Shown: positions 8,690 through 17,790 of the stretch, in pieces
Numbering within the stretch: the first letter of the stretch is position 1
How the letters are laid out: each line of letters begins with the position of its first letter
Assembly (NCBI RefSeq): GCF_000577615.1
Contig: NZ_CBXX010000002.1
Location: 186,001 to 250,000, forward strand
Reading direction: 5' to 3'
DNA length: 64,000 bases
Origin: Herbaspirillum sp. RV1423
GTDB lineage: Bacteria; Pseudomonadota; Gammaproteobacteria; Burkholderiales; Burkholderiaceae_D
Notes under the pieces: generated by a model
Told to the model about the DNA's origin: nothing
The model's database searches: none
Seen by the model: only the letters and a program-made list of their open reading frames with translations
Made by a program: the position numbers and the translations under genes

Positions 8690-9074
8690 CAGGCGTGTAG
8701 TCTGTCGTCCTTCCCTCATTGCAAATTCAGCATCACTGTTGTCCTGACGCCGGTCGCGACGCAGAGCCTCAGCGTTCGCCGGGGCGACTGCAATATCATG
8801 ATGCCTGAATGTCGGCATGGCAACGGCACGCGCGTGCCGTTATTTCTGCCGATGCAACAAAGCCTTTCAGCGTCGCGCTGCTCCAAGGCACTTCACGGAA
8901 CGTTGTCGCCGCAAGGCGCTCAGAGAATCATGTTGCCCTTGATCCGGGCGACAGACCATCGCGCAGTTTGTGTCTACAATGGCTGCGACAGGCATGTAGC
9001 TTGCATCCCCTCCCGCCATCCAAAGCAATATCGAGATACCAGGACATTTTCCAGCCAGGCTTTGCGGAGGTAAA
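8690..9074. other. Intergenic region upstream of the diguanylate cyclase, with a perfect 20-base palindrome
   Basis: No convincing gene in about 385 bases. At 8822-8841 there is a perfect palindrome, AACGGCACGCGCGTGCCGTT, followed by ATTTCT. It could be an operator or a transcription stop for rightward RNA. GGAGG at 9066-9070 is the ribosome site of the next gene. Confidence 0.45.
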
Positions 9075-10607
9075 TTGCGGCGCGGATTTTCACTCGAGAC
9101 GAAATGGCCCAGGCCCCTGATCCAGGATGGATGGGGGCTGTCCGCATGCTTCGTGCTGCTGTCTTCGCTGGTGCTCGTGGTGATCTGGGGCATCACGATG
9201 ATGCATGTCGCCGGCGAGAAAAAACTGGCCATGGAGAGCGCCGCTGCCGAAAGCAAAAACATGGCGGCCGTCATGGCCGCCAATCTCAACGACAGACTGA
9301 ACCGGGCGGTGCAGTATGCGGCCATCGGCAACAAGGTGCTCGATGGCGATACGGCTGCCGGCGATTACCTGGGACTACTCTTCAACGGCGACAGCGTGTA
9401 TGTGCGCGCCGCGGTGTTCGATGCCGATATACGGCTGCGCTATTCGTCGTCCGGCCTGCCGACCGAGAGTGAATTCGCGCAACTGATCGGACAGGCTTAT
9501 CCCGAGGCGCCTTCCGGCGTGAGTCCGAAACCCGGTTCGGTGACCTTCGGCAAGACGGACGGCCATACCTGGCGCATGCCGATGCTGGTGTCGCTGCAAA
9601 GTCCCGGCAGCGGAGCGCGCGGATATTTTGTCGCGGTGCTGGATATCGGACGTTTCCTCAATGAATACCAGCAGATCGGCAATGGCTATCGCGTTTCGGT
9701 CAATGGCAGCGCGGGAGCTGCGCTGGTGGCCTTGAACGATGGACGACTGGCGAGCGGAAACGACAGCGGCAGCGCCGACAAGCAAGAGGGGCGCGACATT
9801 GCGCGCACGCCGCCGGGCGTGAGCAACCAGCAGAAGCTGGAAGCTTATCCGCTGAGCGTGACGGTGAGCCTCGATCCCGGGTTCATCGTCGCGAACCTGA
9901 CGCAGTCGCATAATGAGTATGTCCGTTACGCCATCGTCATTTCCATTGCGGTGGTTTCCCTGACGCTGATCCTGATCGGCATTTCTTACCATCGGAAGAA
10001 ACTCTACGAACGCCTGGCGCGTTCCGAGCAGGAAAAAATTTGCCTGATCGAACAACTGGAAAGGGAAAAGACGCGCGCGTATCAACTCGCCTCGCATGAT
10101 TATCTGACCGGCATTCCCAACCGCATGCTATTCAGCGAGCTCGCCGCGGCGGAGTTGTCCAGGGCCAAACGCAGCGCCAACCTGTACGCTTTGTTCTTCA
10201 TTGATCTCGACGGATTCAAACCAATCAACGACATGCTCGGCCATGCTGTCGGCGATATGTTGTTGCAGGCGGTGGCGCAGCGGCTGTGCGCGAGCCTGCG
10301 CGAATACGATCTGGTAGCGCGCCTGGGCGGCGACGAATTCGTCGTACTGGTGTCGGATATCAAACATCAGAACCAGATCGCCGACATCGCCGACAAGCTG
10401 ATCAAGACCGTCGGCGCGCCGTTTCTCAACCTCGGCGGCTATGAAGTCAGCACCAGCCTGAGCATCGGCATTGCGCTGTATCCCGACGACGGCCATAGCG
10501 TCGACGAGCTGCTGTCCAAAGCCGACGCCGCCATGTATGCCGCCAAGAAAGCCGGCAAGGGCGCCTATCGCTTCCATGACCGCGCCGCGCGTTGCCTGTC
10601 GGCCTGA
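9075..10607 (+). CDS. Membrane-bound diguanylate cyclase (GGDEF)
   Basis: A 510-residue c-di-GMP synthase. One membrane helix lies at about residues 22-44, a periplasmic sensor region at 45-280, a second helix at about 285-305, a short coiled linker, then a GGDEF domain. The active site reads RLGGDEF (GGDEF 418-422), with the inhibitory RxxD site at 409-412 exactly five residues upstream, so product feedback is expected. HDYLTGIPNR marks the domain start. No EAL domain is present. The start is a TTG at 9075 four bases after GGAGG, the only start that keeps the first membrane helix. The periplasmic signal is unknown. Confidence 0.9.
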   Translation: MRRGFSLETKWPRPLIQDGWGLSACFVLLSSLVLVVIWGITMMHVAGEKKLAMESAAAESKNMAAVMAANLNDRLNRAVQYAAIGNKVLDGDTAAGDYLGLLFNGDSVYVRAAVFDADIRLRYSSSGLPTESEFAQLIGQAYPEAPSGVSPKPGSVTFGKTDGHTWRMPMLVSLQSPGSGARGYFVAVLDIGRFLNEYQQIGNGYRVSVNGSAGAALVALNDGRLASGNDSGSADKQEGRDIARTPPGVSNQQKLEAYPLSVTVSLDPGFIVANLTQSHNEYVRYAIVISIAVVSLTLILIGISYHRKKLYERLARSEQEKICLIEQLEREKTRAYQLASHDYLTGIPNRMLFSELAAAELSRAKRSANLYALFFIDLDGFKPINDMLGHAVGDMLLQAVAQRLCASLREYDLVARLGGDEFVVLVSDIKHQNQIADIADKLIKTVGAPFLNLGGYEVSTSLSIGIALYPDDGHSVDELLSKADAAMYAAKKAGKGAYRFHDRAARCLSA

Positions 10608-10611
10608 GTTT

Positions 10612-11490
10612 TTATCGGGCGGCTTGCCGCGCTTTCAACTGCTTCAGGAAAACCTTTACCACCGGCGACTTTTCATGCCGGCGCGAAGCCAGGGCGATCG
10701 CACCGGGGATGGATTTTCCTTCTATCTGGCGATAGACCACGCCGGGCATATGCACGCGCTCCATCACCGAGGCAGGGACGATGGCGACGCCCTGGCCCAG
10801 CGACACCAGCGTAATGACCGCCACCAGGCCGCCGGGATTGTGAATCGTGCGCGGCACGAATCGACCGCGGCGGCCGACTTCCACTGTGCCGGAAGCCTGC
10901 TCGGGCAGGATGAACCGTTCCGATGCCAGATCCGCCGCCGGCAGGATGTCCTTGCGCGCCAGCGGCGATTGCTCCGGCAGCGCCGCCACGAAGTCGTCAT
11001 ACAGCAGCGTCATGAAAGTCACGTCGGCCGGGCAGGGAACGGGCGGGCGGATGAAGGCGAGATCGAGGCTGCCGTTGCTGACCTCCAGCGGCAACGTGTC
11101 CATCGGCGCCTCGATCAGGTTGAGCTGGACCAGCGGATAGGCTTCGCGAAAGCGCGCCACTTCGGTTTGCAACAGGCCCGAATAGGCCGCAGAGGCAATG
11201 TAGCCGATTTCGATGCGGCCGATTTCGCCGCGGCCGGCGCGGCGCGCCGCTTCCTCCGCCCGTGCGGCTTGCTGCAAGGTGCGCAACGCTTCCTCCAGGA
11301 ATACTTCTCCCGCCGACGTCAGGCTGACCGAACGCTTGGTGCGATGGAACAACCGCACATCGAGCAGGCGCTCGATTTCCTGTATCTGCTTGGTCAGGGC
11401 CGGCGGGGAAATGCCGAGCTGTTCGGCTGCGCGGGCGAAGTGCAGCGTCTCGGCAACGGCGGCGAAACAGCGGAAATGGCGAAGCTCCAG
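10612..11490 (-). CDS. LysR-family transcriptional regulator with a CTG start
   Basis: A 292-residue regulator. The N-terminal winged helix-turn-helix is complete only if translation begins at the CTG at 11490-11488: reading from there gives ELRHFRCFAAVAETLHFA and then AAEQLGISPPALTKQIQEIE. No ATG, GTG or TTG occurs between the upstream in-frame TAA and the HTH, while GGAG lies six bases before the CTG. A GTG at 11358 would delete the HTH. The effector domain follows (RIEIGYIASAAYSGLL onward). It is divergent from the HbpS-like and exporter genes and probably controls them. It is convergent with the diguanylate cyclase, four bases apart. Confidence 0.85.
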   Translation of the reverse strand: MELRHFRCFAAVAETLHFARAAEQLGISPPALTKQIQEIERLLDVRLFHRTKRSVSLTSAGEVFLEEALRTLQQAARAEEAARRAGRGEIGRIEIGYIASAAYSGLLQTEVARFREAYPLVQLNLIEAPMDTLPLEVSNGSLDLAFIRPPVPCPADVTFMTLLYDDFVAALPEQSPLARKDILPAADLASERFILPEQASGTVEVGRRGRFVPRTIHNPGGLVAVITLVSLGQGVAIVPASVMERVHMPGVVYRQIEGKSIPGAIALASRRHEKSPVVKVFLKQLKARQAAR

Positions 11491-11596
11491 GATAGTCTCC
11501 GATAATTAACCTGATGGAAATTAAATTGCACTTTAACTGTAATAAATATAATTATAGGCGGGATTAGAATGACCGGACCCAATCAAAGGAGATGTC
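11491..11596. promoter_or_regulatory. Divergent promoter region between LysR regulator and HbpS-like gene
   Basis: AT-rich 106 bases. A perfect TATAAT lies at 11547-11552 for rightward transcription with TTGCAC at 11526-11531 (15-base spacing, shorter than ideal). TTAA halves about 11 bases apart near 11505-11523 resemble the T-N11-A core of LysR sites. Binding is inferred. Confidence 0.45.
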
Positions 11597-12094
11597 ATGC
11601 AAGCCAGTCGAATTATTGCCGTTGTTACCCTGTGTCTGCTGGGAACAGGAAGCCTCACGCATGCCGGAGCCCAGCAAAGAGAAGCTGCGGCGAGCAAGCG
11701 CATCCTGACCTTGGAGAGCGCAAAGACAATTGTCGCCGCAGCGCAGGAAGAAGCGCGCAAGAACGGCTGGCCCGGCGCGATCGCCGTAGTCGACGACGGC
11801 GGTTGGCTGATCGTTGCCGAGCGCATGGATAACGCGGCGACCACCGTCGGCCCGTCGATTGCCGTCGAGAAGGCGCGCACCGCCGCCTTGTTCAAACGTC
11901 CGTCCGCCGACCTGGAGAACGCCATCAACAATGGCCGTCCCGCAGCGATCACGGCGCCGGGCCTGGTCATGATGGAAGGCGGTCTGCCGATCGTCATCGA
12001 CGGACAAGTGGTTGGCGCCATCGGCGTCAGCGCCGACACCAAGGTGCACGACAGCCAGATCGCGCGCGCCGGACTTGCGGTGCTGAAACCATAA
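11597..12094 (+). CDS. Secreted GlcG/HbpS-like protein
   Basis: A 165-residue protein of the HbpS/GlcG (DUF336) family. A signal peptide (MQASRIIAVVTLCLLGTG, cleavage near AGAQ) directs it to the periplasm. The core has the family pattern: LESAKTIVAAAQEEARKNGW, AIAVVDDGGWLIVAERMD, and a C-terminal GQVVGAIGVSAD strand. Some members bind haem or sense redox state; others are of unknown function. AAAGGAG precedes the start. It is followed after 16 bases by an efflux gene and is divergent from a LysR gene, so the two may respond to one signal. Confidence 0.82.
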   Translation: MQASRIIAVVTLCLLGTGSLTHAGAQQREAAASKRILTLESAKTIVAAAQEEARKNGWPGAIAVVDDGGWLIVAERMDNAATTVGPSIAVEKARTAALFKRPSADLENAINNGRPAAITAPGLVMMEGGLPIVIDGQVVGAIGVSADTKVHDSQIARAGLAVLKP

Positions 12095-12110
12095 AAGCAA
12101 TCCCGCCGCC

Positions 12111-13676
12111 ATGACCGCGCCATCCCGAGCCGAGGAACATCCCGACGCCGTGCGTCGGCGCAAGGAACGCAATATCCTGCTGATCTGCTCCAGCGTGTGC
12201 GCCCTGATCGTGCTCGACACCAATATCGTGGCGGTGTCGCTGCCGTCGGTGGCGCGTTCGCTGCACGCCGATTTCAGCGACATCGAATGGATCGTCAGCG
12301 CCTACATGCTGGCTTTTGCTTCCTTGCTGTTGCCGGCCGGCAGCCTGGCCGACCGTTTCGGACGCAAGCGCATGATGCTGCTCGGCCTGGGCCTGTTCAG
12401 CCTGGCTTCGCTGGGGTGCGGACTGGCCTGGTCGGCCGGCGCGCTGCAGGTCGCGCGGGCGGTGAAGGGCGTCGGCGCGGCCATGCTGCTGACCTCGGCG
12501 CTGGCCGTGATCGGCCACGTCTTCCACACTGAAAAGGATCGCACACACGCTTGGGCGGTGTGGGGCGCCTGCATGGGCGTATCGATGACGGTGGCGCCCT
12601 TGCTTGGCGGCGTGGTCACGCAATTGCTCGGCTGGCGCTGGATTTTCCTGTTGAACCTGCCGGTATGCCTGTGCCTGGGGACGCTGGTCTATCGCGAGGT
12701 GGGCGAATCGGGCGACGCCAACGCGGCCAGGCTCGATCCCTGGGGCAGCCTGTTGCTGAGCGGCGGGCTGTGTTGCCTGATCTGGGCGCTGATCAATGCC
12801 AACGCGTCCGGCTGGGACAGCCACGCGACCTTGTTGCGCGCCGGCAGCGGCGTGTTGCTGCTGGCGTTGTTTGTACCGATCGAACTGATGCAGGCGCGGC
12901 CCATGATCGACTTGCGGCTGTTCCGCCGGGCGCCGTTCGTCGGCGCGGTGCTAGCCATGTTCGGTTATGCCAGCTCGGCGCAGGTGATGATGACCTTTCT
13001 CCCGTTGTATCTGCAAAACGCCTTTTCGTATTCCGCCATTGTCGCCGGACTGGCGATGCTGCCGTTCGCGCTGGCGATGATGGTTTTCCCACGCGTGGGC
13101 GCAGCGCTGACGCGTTACATGCCGTTGCACGCTCTCATGGCGCTTGGCATGGCGCTGGTGTGCATCGGCAACGTGCTGGTGGCGATTGCCGCATATGCGG
13201 GAACCTACTGGATGGCGCTAGCCGGCATGCTGGTGACCGGCAGCGGCGCCGGGCTGCTCAATGGCAATACGCAGAAAGCCATCATGCATTGCGTGCCGCG
13301 CGAACGCACCGGCATGGCGTCCGGCATCAGCACCACCACCCGTTTCGCGGCGATCGTGCTGGCGATCGCCAGTCTCGGATGCGTACTTACGGTGCGCACC
13401 GGCAGTTACCTGAAAGACGCTTTGATCGGCGCCAATCTGCCGTTGCCCGTCGACTTCAGCGACGTGGTCGAGCGCGTCGTCGCCGGCGATAGCGCCGCAG
13501 CCTTGTCGGGACTCGGCAACAGCCTGCAGGCGCTGCATATCGCCCAGACCGGTTTTGCCCATGCGTTTTCGCTGTTGATGCTGGTTGCGGCGGCGATCGC
13601 TGCAGTTTCGGGAGTATTGCTGTTCTGTCTGATGGGCAGCCGCACGAGTGCTCCAGCGGAAGCCGTGCCGGTTTAA
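12111..13676 (+). CDS. DHA2-family (EmrB/QacA-like) MFS drug exporter
   Basis: A 521-residue inner-membrane protein with about 14 hydrophobic helices, the DHA2 number. Motif A reads GSLADRFGRKRMM after helix 2; the antiporter motif C region reads GVSMTVAPLLGGV in helix 5; helix 1 carries LDTNIVAVSLPSVA, typical of the subfamily. It should export a hydrophobic compound by proton antiport. No EmrA-like membrane fusion partner is adjacent. It is in an operon with the HbpS-like gene. Confidence 0.9.
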   Translation: MTAPSRAEEHPDAVRRRKERNILLICSSVCALIVLDTNIVAVSLPSVARSLHADFSDIEWIVSAYMLAFASLLLPAGSLADRFGRKRMMLLGLGLFSLASLGCGLAWSAGALQVARAVKGVGAAMLLTSALAVIGHVFHTEKDRTHAWAVWGACMGVSMTVAPLLGGVVTQLLGWRWIFLLNLPVCLCLGTLVYREVGESGDANAARLDPWGSLLLSGGLCCLIWALINANASGWDSHATLLRAGSGVLLLALFVPIELMQARPMIDLRLFRRAPFVGAVLAMFGYASSAQVMMTFLPLYLQNAFSYSAIVAGLAMLPFALAMMVFPRVGAALTRYMPLHALMALGMALVCIGNVLVAIAAYAGTYWMALAGMLVTGSGAGLLNGNTQKAIMHCVPRERTGMASGISTTTRFAAIVLAIASLGCVLTVRTGSYLKDALIGANLPLPVDFSDVVERVVAGDSAAALSGLGNSLQALHIAQTGFAHAFSLLMLVAAAIAAVSGVLLFCLMGSRTSAPAEAVPV

Positions 13677-13689
13677 CCAAGGAGTCGCC

Positions 13690-13941
13690 ATGTCTTCCTC
13701 GTCATCCAAAAACGCGGGCAACCGCTCTTTCCTCGCCACGCTGGTGGCGGTGTTCCGGTCTTTCGTCGGCTTGCACAGCGGCAGCGGCGTGCATCATCGG
13801 CAGCGAGCCTCGGCTTTCATTCTTGCCATCTTGCTGCTGTTTTCGTTTACTGCGCACATGATGGAGCTGGATGCGGCATTGCTGCACATGTTGGCCGGGC
13901 TGGGGACCGACTGCGTGTGGTGCGCTGTGACCCCGTACTGA
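13690..13941 (+). CDS. Small single-pass membrane protein of unknown function
   Basis: An 83-residue protein starting at the ATG at 13690 with AAGGAG seven bases upstream. The N-terminal half is Ser-rich and basic; one membrane helix is visible (AFILAILLLFSFTAHMM, about residues 40-60), and the tail ends CVWCAVTPY with two Cys. It begins 13 bases after the DHA2 exporter stop, so it is probably cotranscribed and may be an accessory of that transporter. I do not recognise a family. Confidence 0.6.
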   Translation: MSSSSSKNAGNRSFLATLVAVFRSFVGLHSGSGVHHRQRASAFILAILLLFSFTAHMMELDAALLHMLAGLGTDCVWCAVTPY

Positions 13942-14058
13942 AGTTGGCGCGCCGCGAAGATATCGTCGCCGGCACTCGTCTGCTATTGCGTCGGCATTAC
14001 TCGCCGAGTCTCATGTGACGCGAAATACTTTCGCATAAGGACATACGAATTCATTCGT

Positions 14059-14086
14059 TTGTCGCCGGTTTCCCCTTACCTATACT
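14059..14086 (+). promoter_or_regulatory. Probable promoter of the sulfonate operon
   Basis: TTGTCG at 14059-14064 and TATACT at 14081-14086, 16 bases apart, lie 63 bases before the binding-protein gene. A dyad, ACGAAT/ATTCGT with a two-base centre (14046-14059), overlaps the -35 edge and could be an activator or repressor site. Confidence 0.5.
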
Positions 14087-14148
14087 TGATCGCAGCATTT
14101 TCGCCATCGCGGTGATGTGCATCGATATGGATACGGAAAGGGAAACTC

Positions 14149-15237
14149 ATGAGCTTGGATCGCAGAACTGTGCTCAGGCATCTGGCCGCAAGCGGCGTCG
14201 GCGCAGGTGCGGCTTTGCTGGGTCTGCAAGCGCGCGCGGCAAACCAGCCGGCAACCATTCGCATCGGCGTGGCGCAGCCGGGCATCGGCAATCCGCCGGT
14301 ATTTTCCGGCAGTTCAGCCGCCGTGGCCAATGCCAAAGGCTGGGTCGAGGAAGAGTTCAAGGCGGACGGCATCAAGGTCGAGTGGTTCTTCTTCAAGGGC
14401 GCCGGTCCGGCGGTTAATGAAGCGCTCACCAACAGGCAACTGGATTTCGCCTTCCAGGGCGACCTGCCTGCCATCGTGGCCAAGTCGGCCGGTCTTAAAA
14501 CCAAACTGGTGCTCGCCACCGGCGTGCGCTCCAACATCTATCTGGCGGTGCCGCCTGATTCGCCGATCCAATCGGTCAAGGATCTGCGCGGCAAGCGCGT
14601 CGCCATCTTCAAGGGCACCAATGCCCAGTTGCCGATCAATCGTGTGCTGGAAGCAAACGGCCTGCACGAGAAGGACTTGCGCGCCATCAATCTCGACCAG
14701 GCCACAACGCTGGCTGCGCTGAGCACCAAGGACATCGACGCCGCTTTCGGCAACATCAACCTGCTGCGCTTGCGCGACAAGAATGCCGCGCGCATCGTCT
14801 ACAGCAGCAAGGGCGGTTCGCCGATCTTCACGACGCAATCGCATGTGCTGGTGACTGAAGAGTTCGCGCAGAAATATCCGGAAGTCGCCGCGCGCGTGGT
14901 CAAGACGTTTGTGAAGACGTCCAAATGGGCGTCCGACGAAGTCAATCGCGAAGAAGTGCTGCGTTTGTGGGCCAAGGCCGGTACTCCCTACGAACATTGG
15001 AGGGAAGACTACGACGGCGAGCCGCTGCGGGTGCGCATCAATCCCAATTTCGATCCCTTCCTGATTGCGCGTTACAAGGATTCGGTGGAGCAGGCCTACC
15101 GCTTCAAACTGAGCCGCGCAAAATTCGATGTCGATCAGTGGATCGACCAGAGTTATCTGAAGGCGGCGCTCAGGGATCTGCGTCTGGAAAACTACTGGCC
15201 GATTTTCCAGGCCAACGGCAAGATACTGGGGACCTGA
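14149..15237 (+). CDS. Sulfonate/nitrate/taurine-type ABC transporter substrate-binding protein
   Basis: A 362-residue periplasmic protein of the SsuA/TauA/NrtA class. The N-terminus has a twin-arginine-like pattern (LDRRTVLRHLAASG) before a hydrophobic stretch and an ARA cleavage site. The core shows the family features: NEALTNRQLDFAFQGDLPAI, LRGKRVAIFKGTNAQ and ATTLAALSTKDIDAAFG. It is the first gene of an eight-gene operon for sulfonate-like compounds. Downstream desulfonation enzymes make an alkane- or arylsulfonate the likely ligand. Confidence 0.88.
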   Translation: MSLDRRTVLRHLAASGVGAGAALLGLQARAANQPATIRIGVAQPGIGNPPVFSGSSAAVANAKGWVEEEFKADGIKVEWFFFKGAGPAVNEALTNRQLDFAFQGDLPAIVAKSAGLKTKLVLATGVRSNIYLAVPPDSPIQSVKDLRGKRVAIFKGTNAQLPINRVLEANGLHEKDLRAINLDQATTLAALSTKDIDAAFGNINLLRLRDKNAARIVYSSKGGSPIFTTQSHVLVTEEFAQKYPEVAARVVKTFVKTSKWASDEVNREEVLRLWAKAGTPYEHWREDYDGEPLRVRINPNFDPFLIARYKDSVEQAYRFKLSRAKFDVDQWIDQSYLKAALRDLRLENYWPIFQANGKILGT

Positions 15238-15240
15238 GCG

Positions 15241-16083
15241 ATGAGCGTGCAGCCAGCCGCATTGCAAATCCCGCCGGGCGCAACGCCGGCCCCCGGGACG
15301 GGTTCTTCGTTTGCGCGCCGGTTCGGCAAATGGTCGCCGCGCTGGCTGGCCTTGCCGTTTCCCTTGTTCCTCTTGTTGTTGTGGTACGTCGCCGCCCGGT
15401 TTGAATGGGTGGCGCCGCAAGTGCTGCCGTCGCCGCAAGCGGTGCTGCTGACGTTCATTGACCTGGCGGCATCGGGAGAGATGTTCGACAACCTCAGGAT
15501 CAGCCTGCTGCGCGTGCTGTTGGGCTTCGGCGTGGGATTGGCGGGCGGTTTGCTGCTGGGGGTGGCGATGGGACTGTCGCCGGTGTTCAAGGATTATGTC
15601 TATCCCTTGTTCAAAGCTTTCAGCCAGGTGCCGGTGCTCGGCTGGCTGCCTTTGCTGATGCTGCTGGTCGGCATCGACGAAGCGCTCAAAGTCATCCTGA
15701 TTTCCAAGGCGGCGCTGGTGCCGATCGCGCTCAACACGTACAAAGGAATCGAGAACGTGCCGGCGCGTTACGTCGACGTGGCGAAGGTGCTGAAGTTCTC
15801 GCGCTGGCAATTGCTGACGCGCGTGATTTTTCCCGCCGCGCTGCCGCCGATCTGGAACGGCGTGCGCTACGGCTTCACGCACGCCTGGCTGGCGCTGGTG
15901 GTGGTCGAGTTGCTGGCGTCGTCGGAAGGGCTGGGCTACATGATCGTGTTCGGCCGCCAATTGTTCCAGCTTGATGTGGTCATGGCCGCGGTGGTGGTGG
16001 TCGGCGCGGTCGGCTACACGCTCGATCGGGTGCTGGCGCATATCGAAATCATCCTGCTCGGCTGGCGCCGCAGCGGATTCTGA
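15241..16083 (+). CDS. SsuC/TauC-type ABC transporter permease (first of two)
   Basis: A 280-residue inner-membrane permease with about six helices. The cytoplasmic EAA loop, which docks the ATPase, is near residues 180-200 (the YVDVAKVLKFSRWQLLTRV segment). It begins three bases after the binding-protein stop. Most SsuABC systems have a single permease gene that forms a homodimer; here a second, different permease follows, so the channel is probably a heterodimer. Confidence 0.88.
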   Translation: MSVQPAALQIPPGATPAPGTGSSFARRFGKWSPRWLALPFPLFLLLLWYVAARFEWVAPQVLPSPQAVLLTFIDLAASGEMFDNLRISLLRVLLGFGVGLAGGLLLGVAMGLSPVFKDYVYPLFKAFSQVPVLGWLPLLMLLVGIDEALKVILISKAALVPIALNTYKGIENVPARYVDVAKVLKFSRWQLLTRVIFPAALPPIWNGVRYGFTHAWLALVVVELLASSEGLGYMIVFGRQLFQLDVVMAAVVVVGAVGYTLDRVLAHIEIILLGWRRSGF

Positions 16084-16094
16084 AAGGACGGGCG

Positions 16095-16892
16095 ATGGCG
16101 CGATCCGACTATCAGGACAAACATCCCGTTCCCAAATTCCTGCGCGGCTGGATTCTGCCCGCCGTGCTGCTGCTGTCGTGGTGGCTGGCGGTGCATTTTC
16201 ACTGGTCCGACTCGCCGCTGCTGGTGCCGGTGGGCAAGGTATGGGAAACCGCCGTCGAGCAGTTCCGCAGCGGCGAATTGCGCGTGGCGCTGGAAGCAAG
16301 CCTGCGGCGCGACCTGATCGGTTTCGCAATCGGCGTCGGCGCCGGACTGGCGTTCGGCATTGCCTTCGGTTTGTCGCGGCTGTTCGAGCGCATGATCGGC
16401 CCGACCTTCCATACGCTCAAGCAGATATCGCTGTTCGCCTGGATTCCCTTGCTGTCGGTCTGGTTCGGCCTGGGTGATGCGGCCAAGGTGGCTTTCCTGT
16501 CGCTGGCGGCGTTCTTTCCGGTGGTGCTGAATACTTTTGAAGGCATACGCAGCGTTCCCGGCGAGCTGATCGAAGCGGCGCGCGTATTGAAATTCAATCG
16601 CCGCCAGTGGCTGTTCAAGCTGATCCTGCCGGCGGCATCGCCGTCGATCCTGGCCGGCATCCACCTGGCCCTGATCTATGCGTGGCTGGCGACGCTGGGC
16701 GCGGAATACCTGCTGGTGTCGGGCAAGGGCATCGGCAACACCATGATCGACGGCCGCGAGTTGTTCATGATGGATCTGGTGATTTTCGGCGTGATCGTGG
16801 TCGGTTTCGTCGGCTTTACACTGAACTGGCTGGCGGCGCGGATCGAGCGCCGGCTGTTGGCGTGGCGCGGCCGGTCGGTGGCGCAATTTTAG
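16095..16892 (+). CDS. SsuC/TauC-type ABC transporter permease (second of two)
   Basis: A 265-residue permease paralogous to the gene before it, with the same helix layout and an EAA-type loop (LIEAARVLKFNRRQWLFKL). AAAGGACGG lies before its ATG, 11 bases after the previous stop. Together with the first permease and the ATPase it should form the inner-membrane importer for the sulfonate ligand. Confidence 0.88.
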   Translation: MARSDYQDKHPVPKFLRGWILPAVLLLSWWLAVHFHWSDSPLLVPVGKVWETAVEQFRSGELRVALEASLRRDLIGFAIGVGAGLAFGIAFGLSRLFERMIGPTFHTLKQISLFAWIPLLSVWFGLGDAAKVAFLSLAAFFPVVLNTFEGIRSVPGELIEAARVLKFNRRQWLFKLILPAASPSILAGIHLALIYAWLATLGAEYLLVSGKGIGNTMIDGRELFMMDLVIFGVIVVGFVGFTLNWLAARIERRLLAWRGRSVAQF

Positions 16893-16903
16893 AGGGGGGA
16901 AGT

Positions 16904-17737
16904 ATGTCGCAAGCCGGTACGCTGGATATCCAACATCTGAGCAAATCCTATCCCGTCAAGGACGGCGATCTGGCGGTCCTCGAAGACGTCACGCTGACGA
17001 TCGCGCCGGGCGAGTTCGTCAGCATCGTCGGCTCCAGCGGCTGCGGCAAGTCGACCTTGCTGCGCCTGATCGTCGGACTTGAGGAAGACTATCAGGGACA
17101 AGTCCTGCTGGACGGGCAACGCATCGTCGGCACCAGCCTGCGGCGCGGCATCGTGTTTCAGGAGCACCGGCTGTTTCCGTGGCTGACGGTGGAGAACAAT
17201 ATCCAGCTCGGCCTGCTCAACGCCGACCTGACGCCGGGACAAAAACGGTCGGCGGTGCGAGAGCACATTGCGTTGGTCGGTCTTGAAGGATTTGAAAAAT
17301 CCTATCCGCATCAATTGTCCGGCGGCATGGCGCAACGCGTGGCGATTGCGCGCGCGCTGGTCAGCAGGCCGGAAATCCTGCTGCTGGACGAACCGTTCGG
17401 TGCGCTCGACGCATTGACGCGCGCTTACCTGCAGCAGGAGCTGCATCGCATCTGGCAGGCGGAAGGCATCACGATGATCCTGGTGACGCATGATGTCGAA
17501 GAAGCGATTTATCTCGGCGACAAAGTAGTGGTGATGGAGCCGCGCCCGGGACGCATCCGCCGCATCGTGCCGGTGAGCCTGGCGCATCCGCGGGAACGTG
17601 CAGCAGTTGGTTTTGCCGAGGTCAAACAGCAGGTGTTGCGGGAGTTTTCCGGCGACAGCGCCAGCCTCGCGGAACCGCCTCTGCGCAGCGATGCGGCAGA
17701 GCCGGAGGAGCCGCGCCAATGGCGGTTCGCCATCTGA
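16904..17737 (+). CDS. SsuB/TauB-type ABC transporter ATP-binding protein
   Basis: A 277-residue ATPase starting at the ATG at 16904, behind a GAGGGGGGA ribosome site. Walker A GSSGCGKST is at residues 43-51, the Q-loop at VFQEHRLFPW, signature LSGGMAQR at 137-144 and Walker B with LLLDEP at 158-163, then the His switch in VTHDVEEA. This matches nitrate/sulfonate/taurine importers. It couples ATP hydrolysis to the two upstream permeases. Its last bases precede the sulfite dehydrogenase gene by about 50. Confidence 0.9.
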   Translation: MSQAGTLDIQHLSKSYPVKDGDLAVLEDVTLTIAPGEFVSIVGSSGCGKSTLLRLIVGLEEDYQGQVLLDGQRIVGTSLRRGIVFQEHRLFPWLTVENNIQLGLLNADLTPGQKRSAVREHIALVGLEGFEKSYPHQLSGGMAQRVAIARALVSRPEILLLDEPFGALDALTRAYLQQELHRIWQAEGITMILVTHDVEEAIYLGDKVVVMEPRPGRIRRIVPVSLAHPRERAAVGFAEVKQQVLREFSGDSASLAEPPLRSDAAEPEEPRQWRFAI

Positions 17738-17790
17738 GGCGAATCACGCCGCGCAGTAAACATAAGCACAACGCAACGAGACAAATACGA

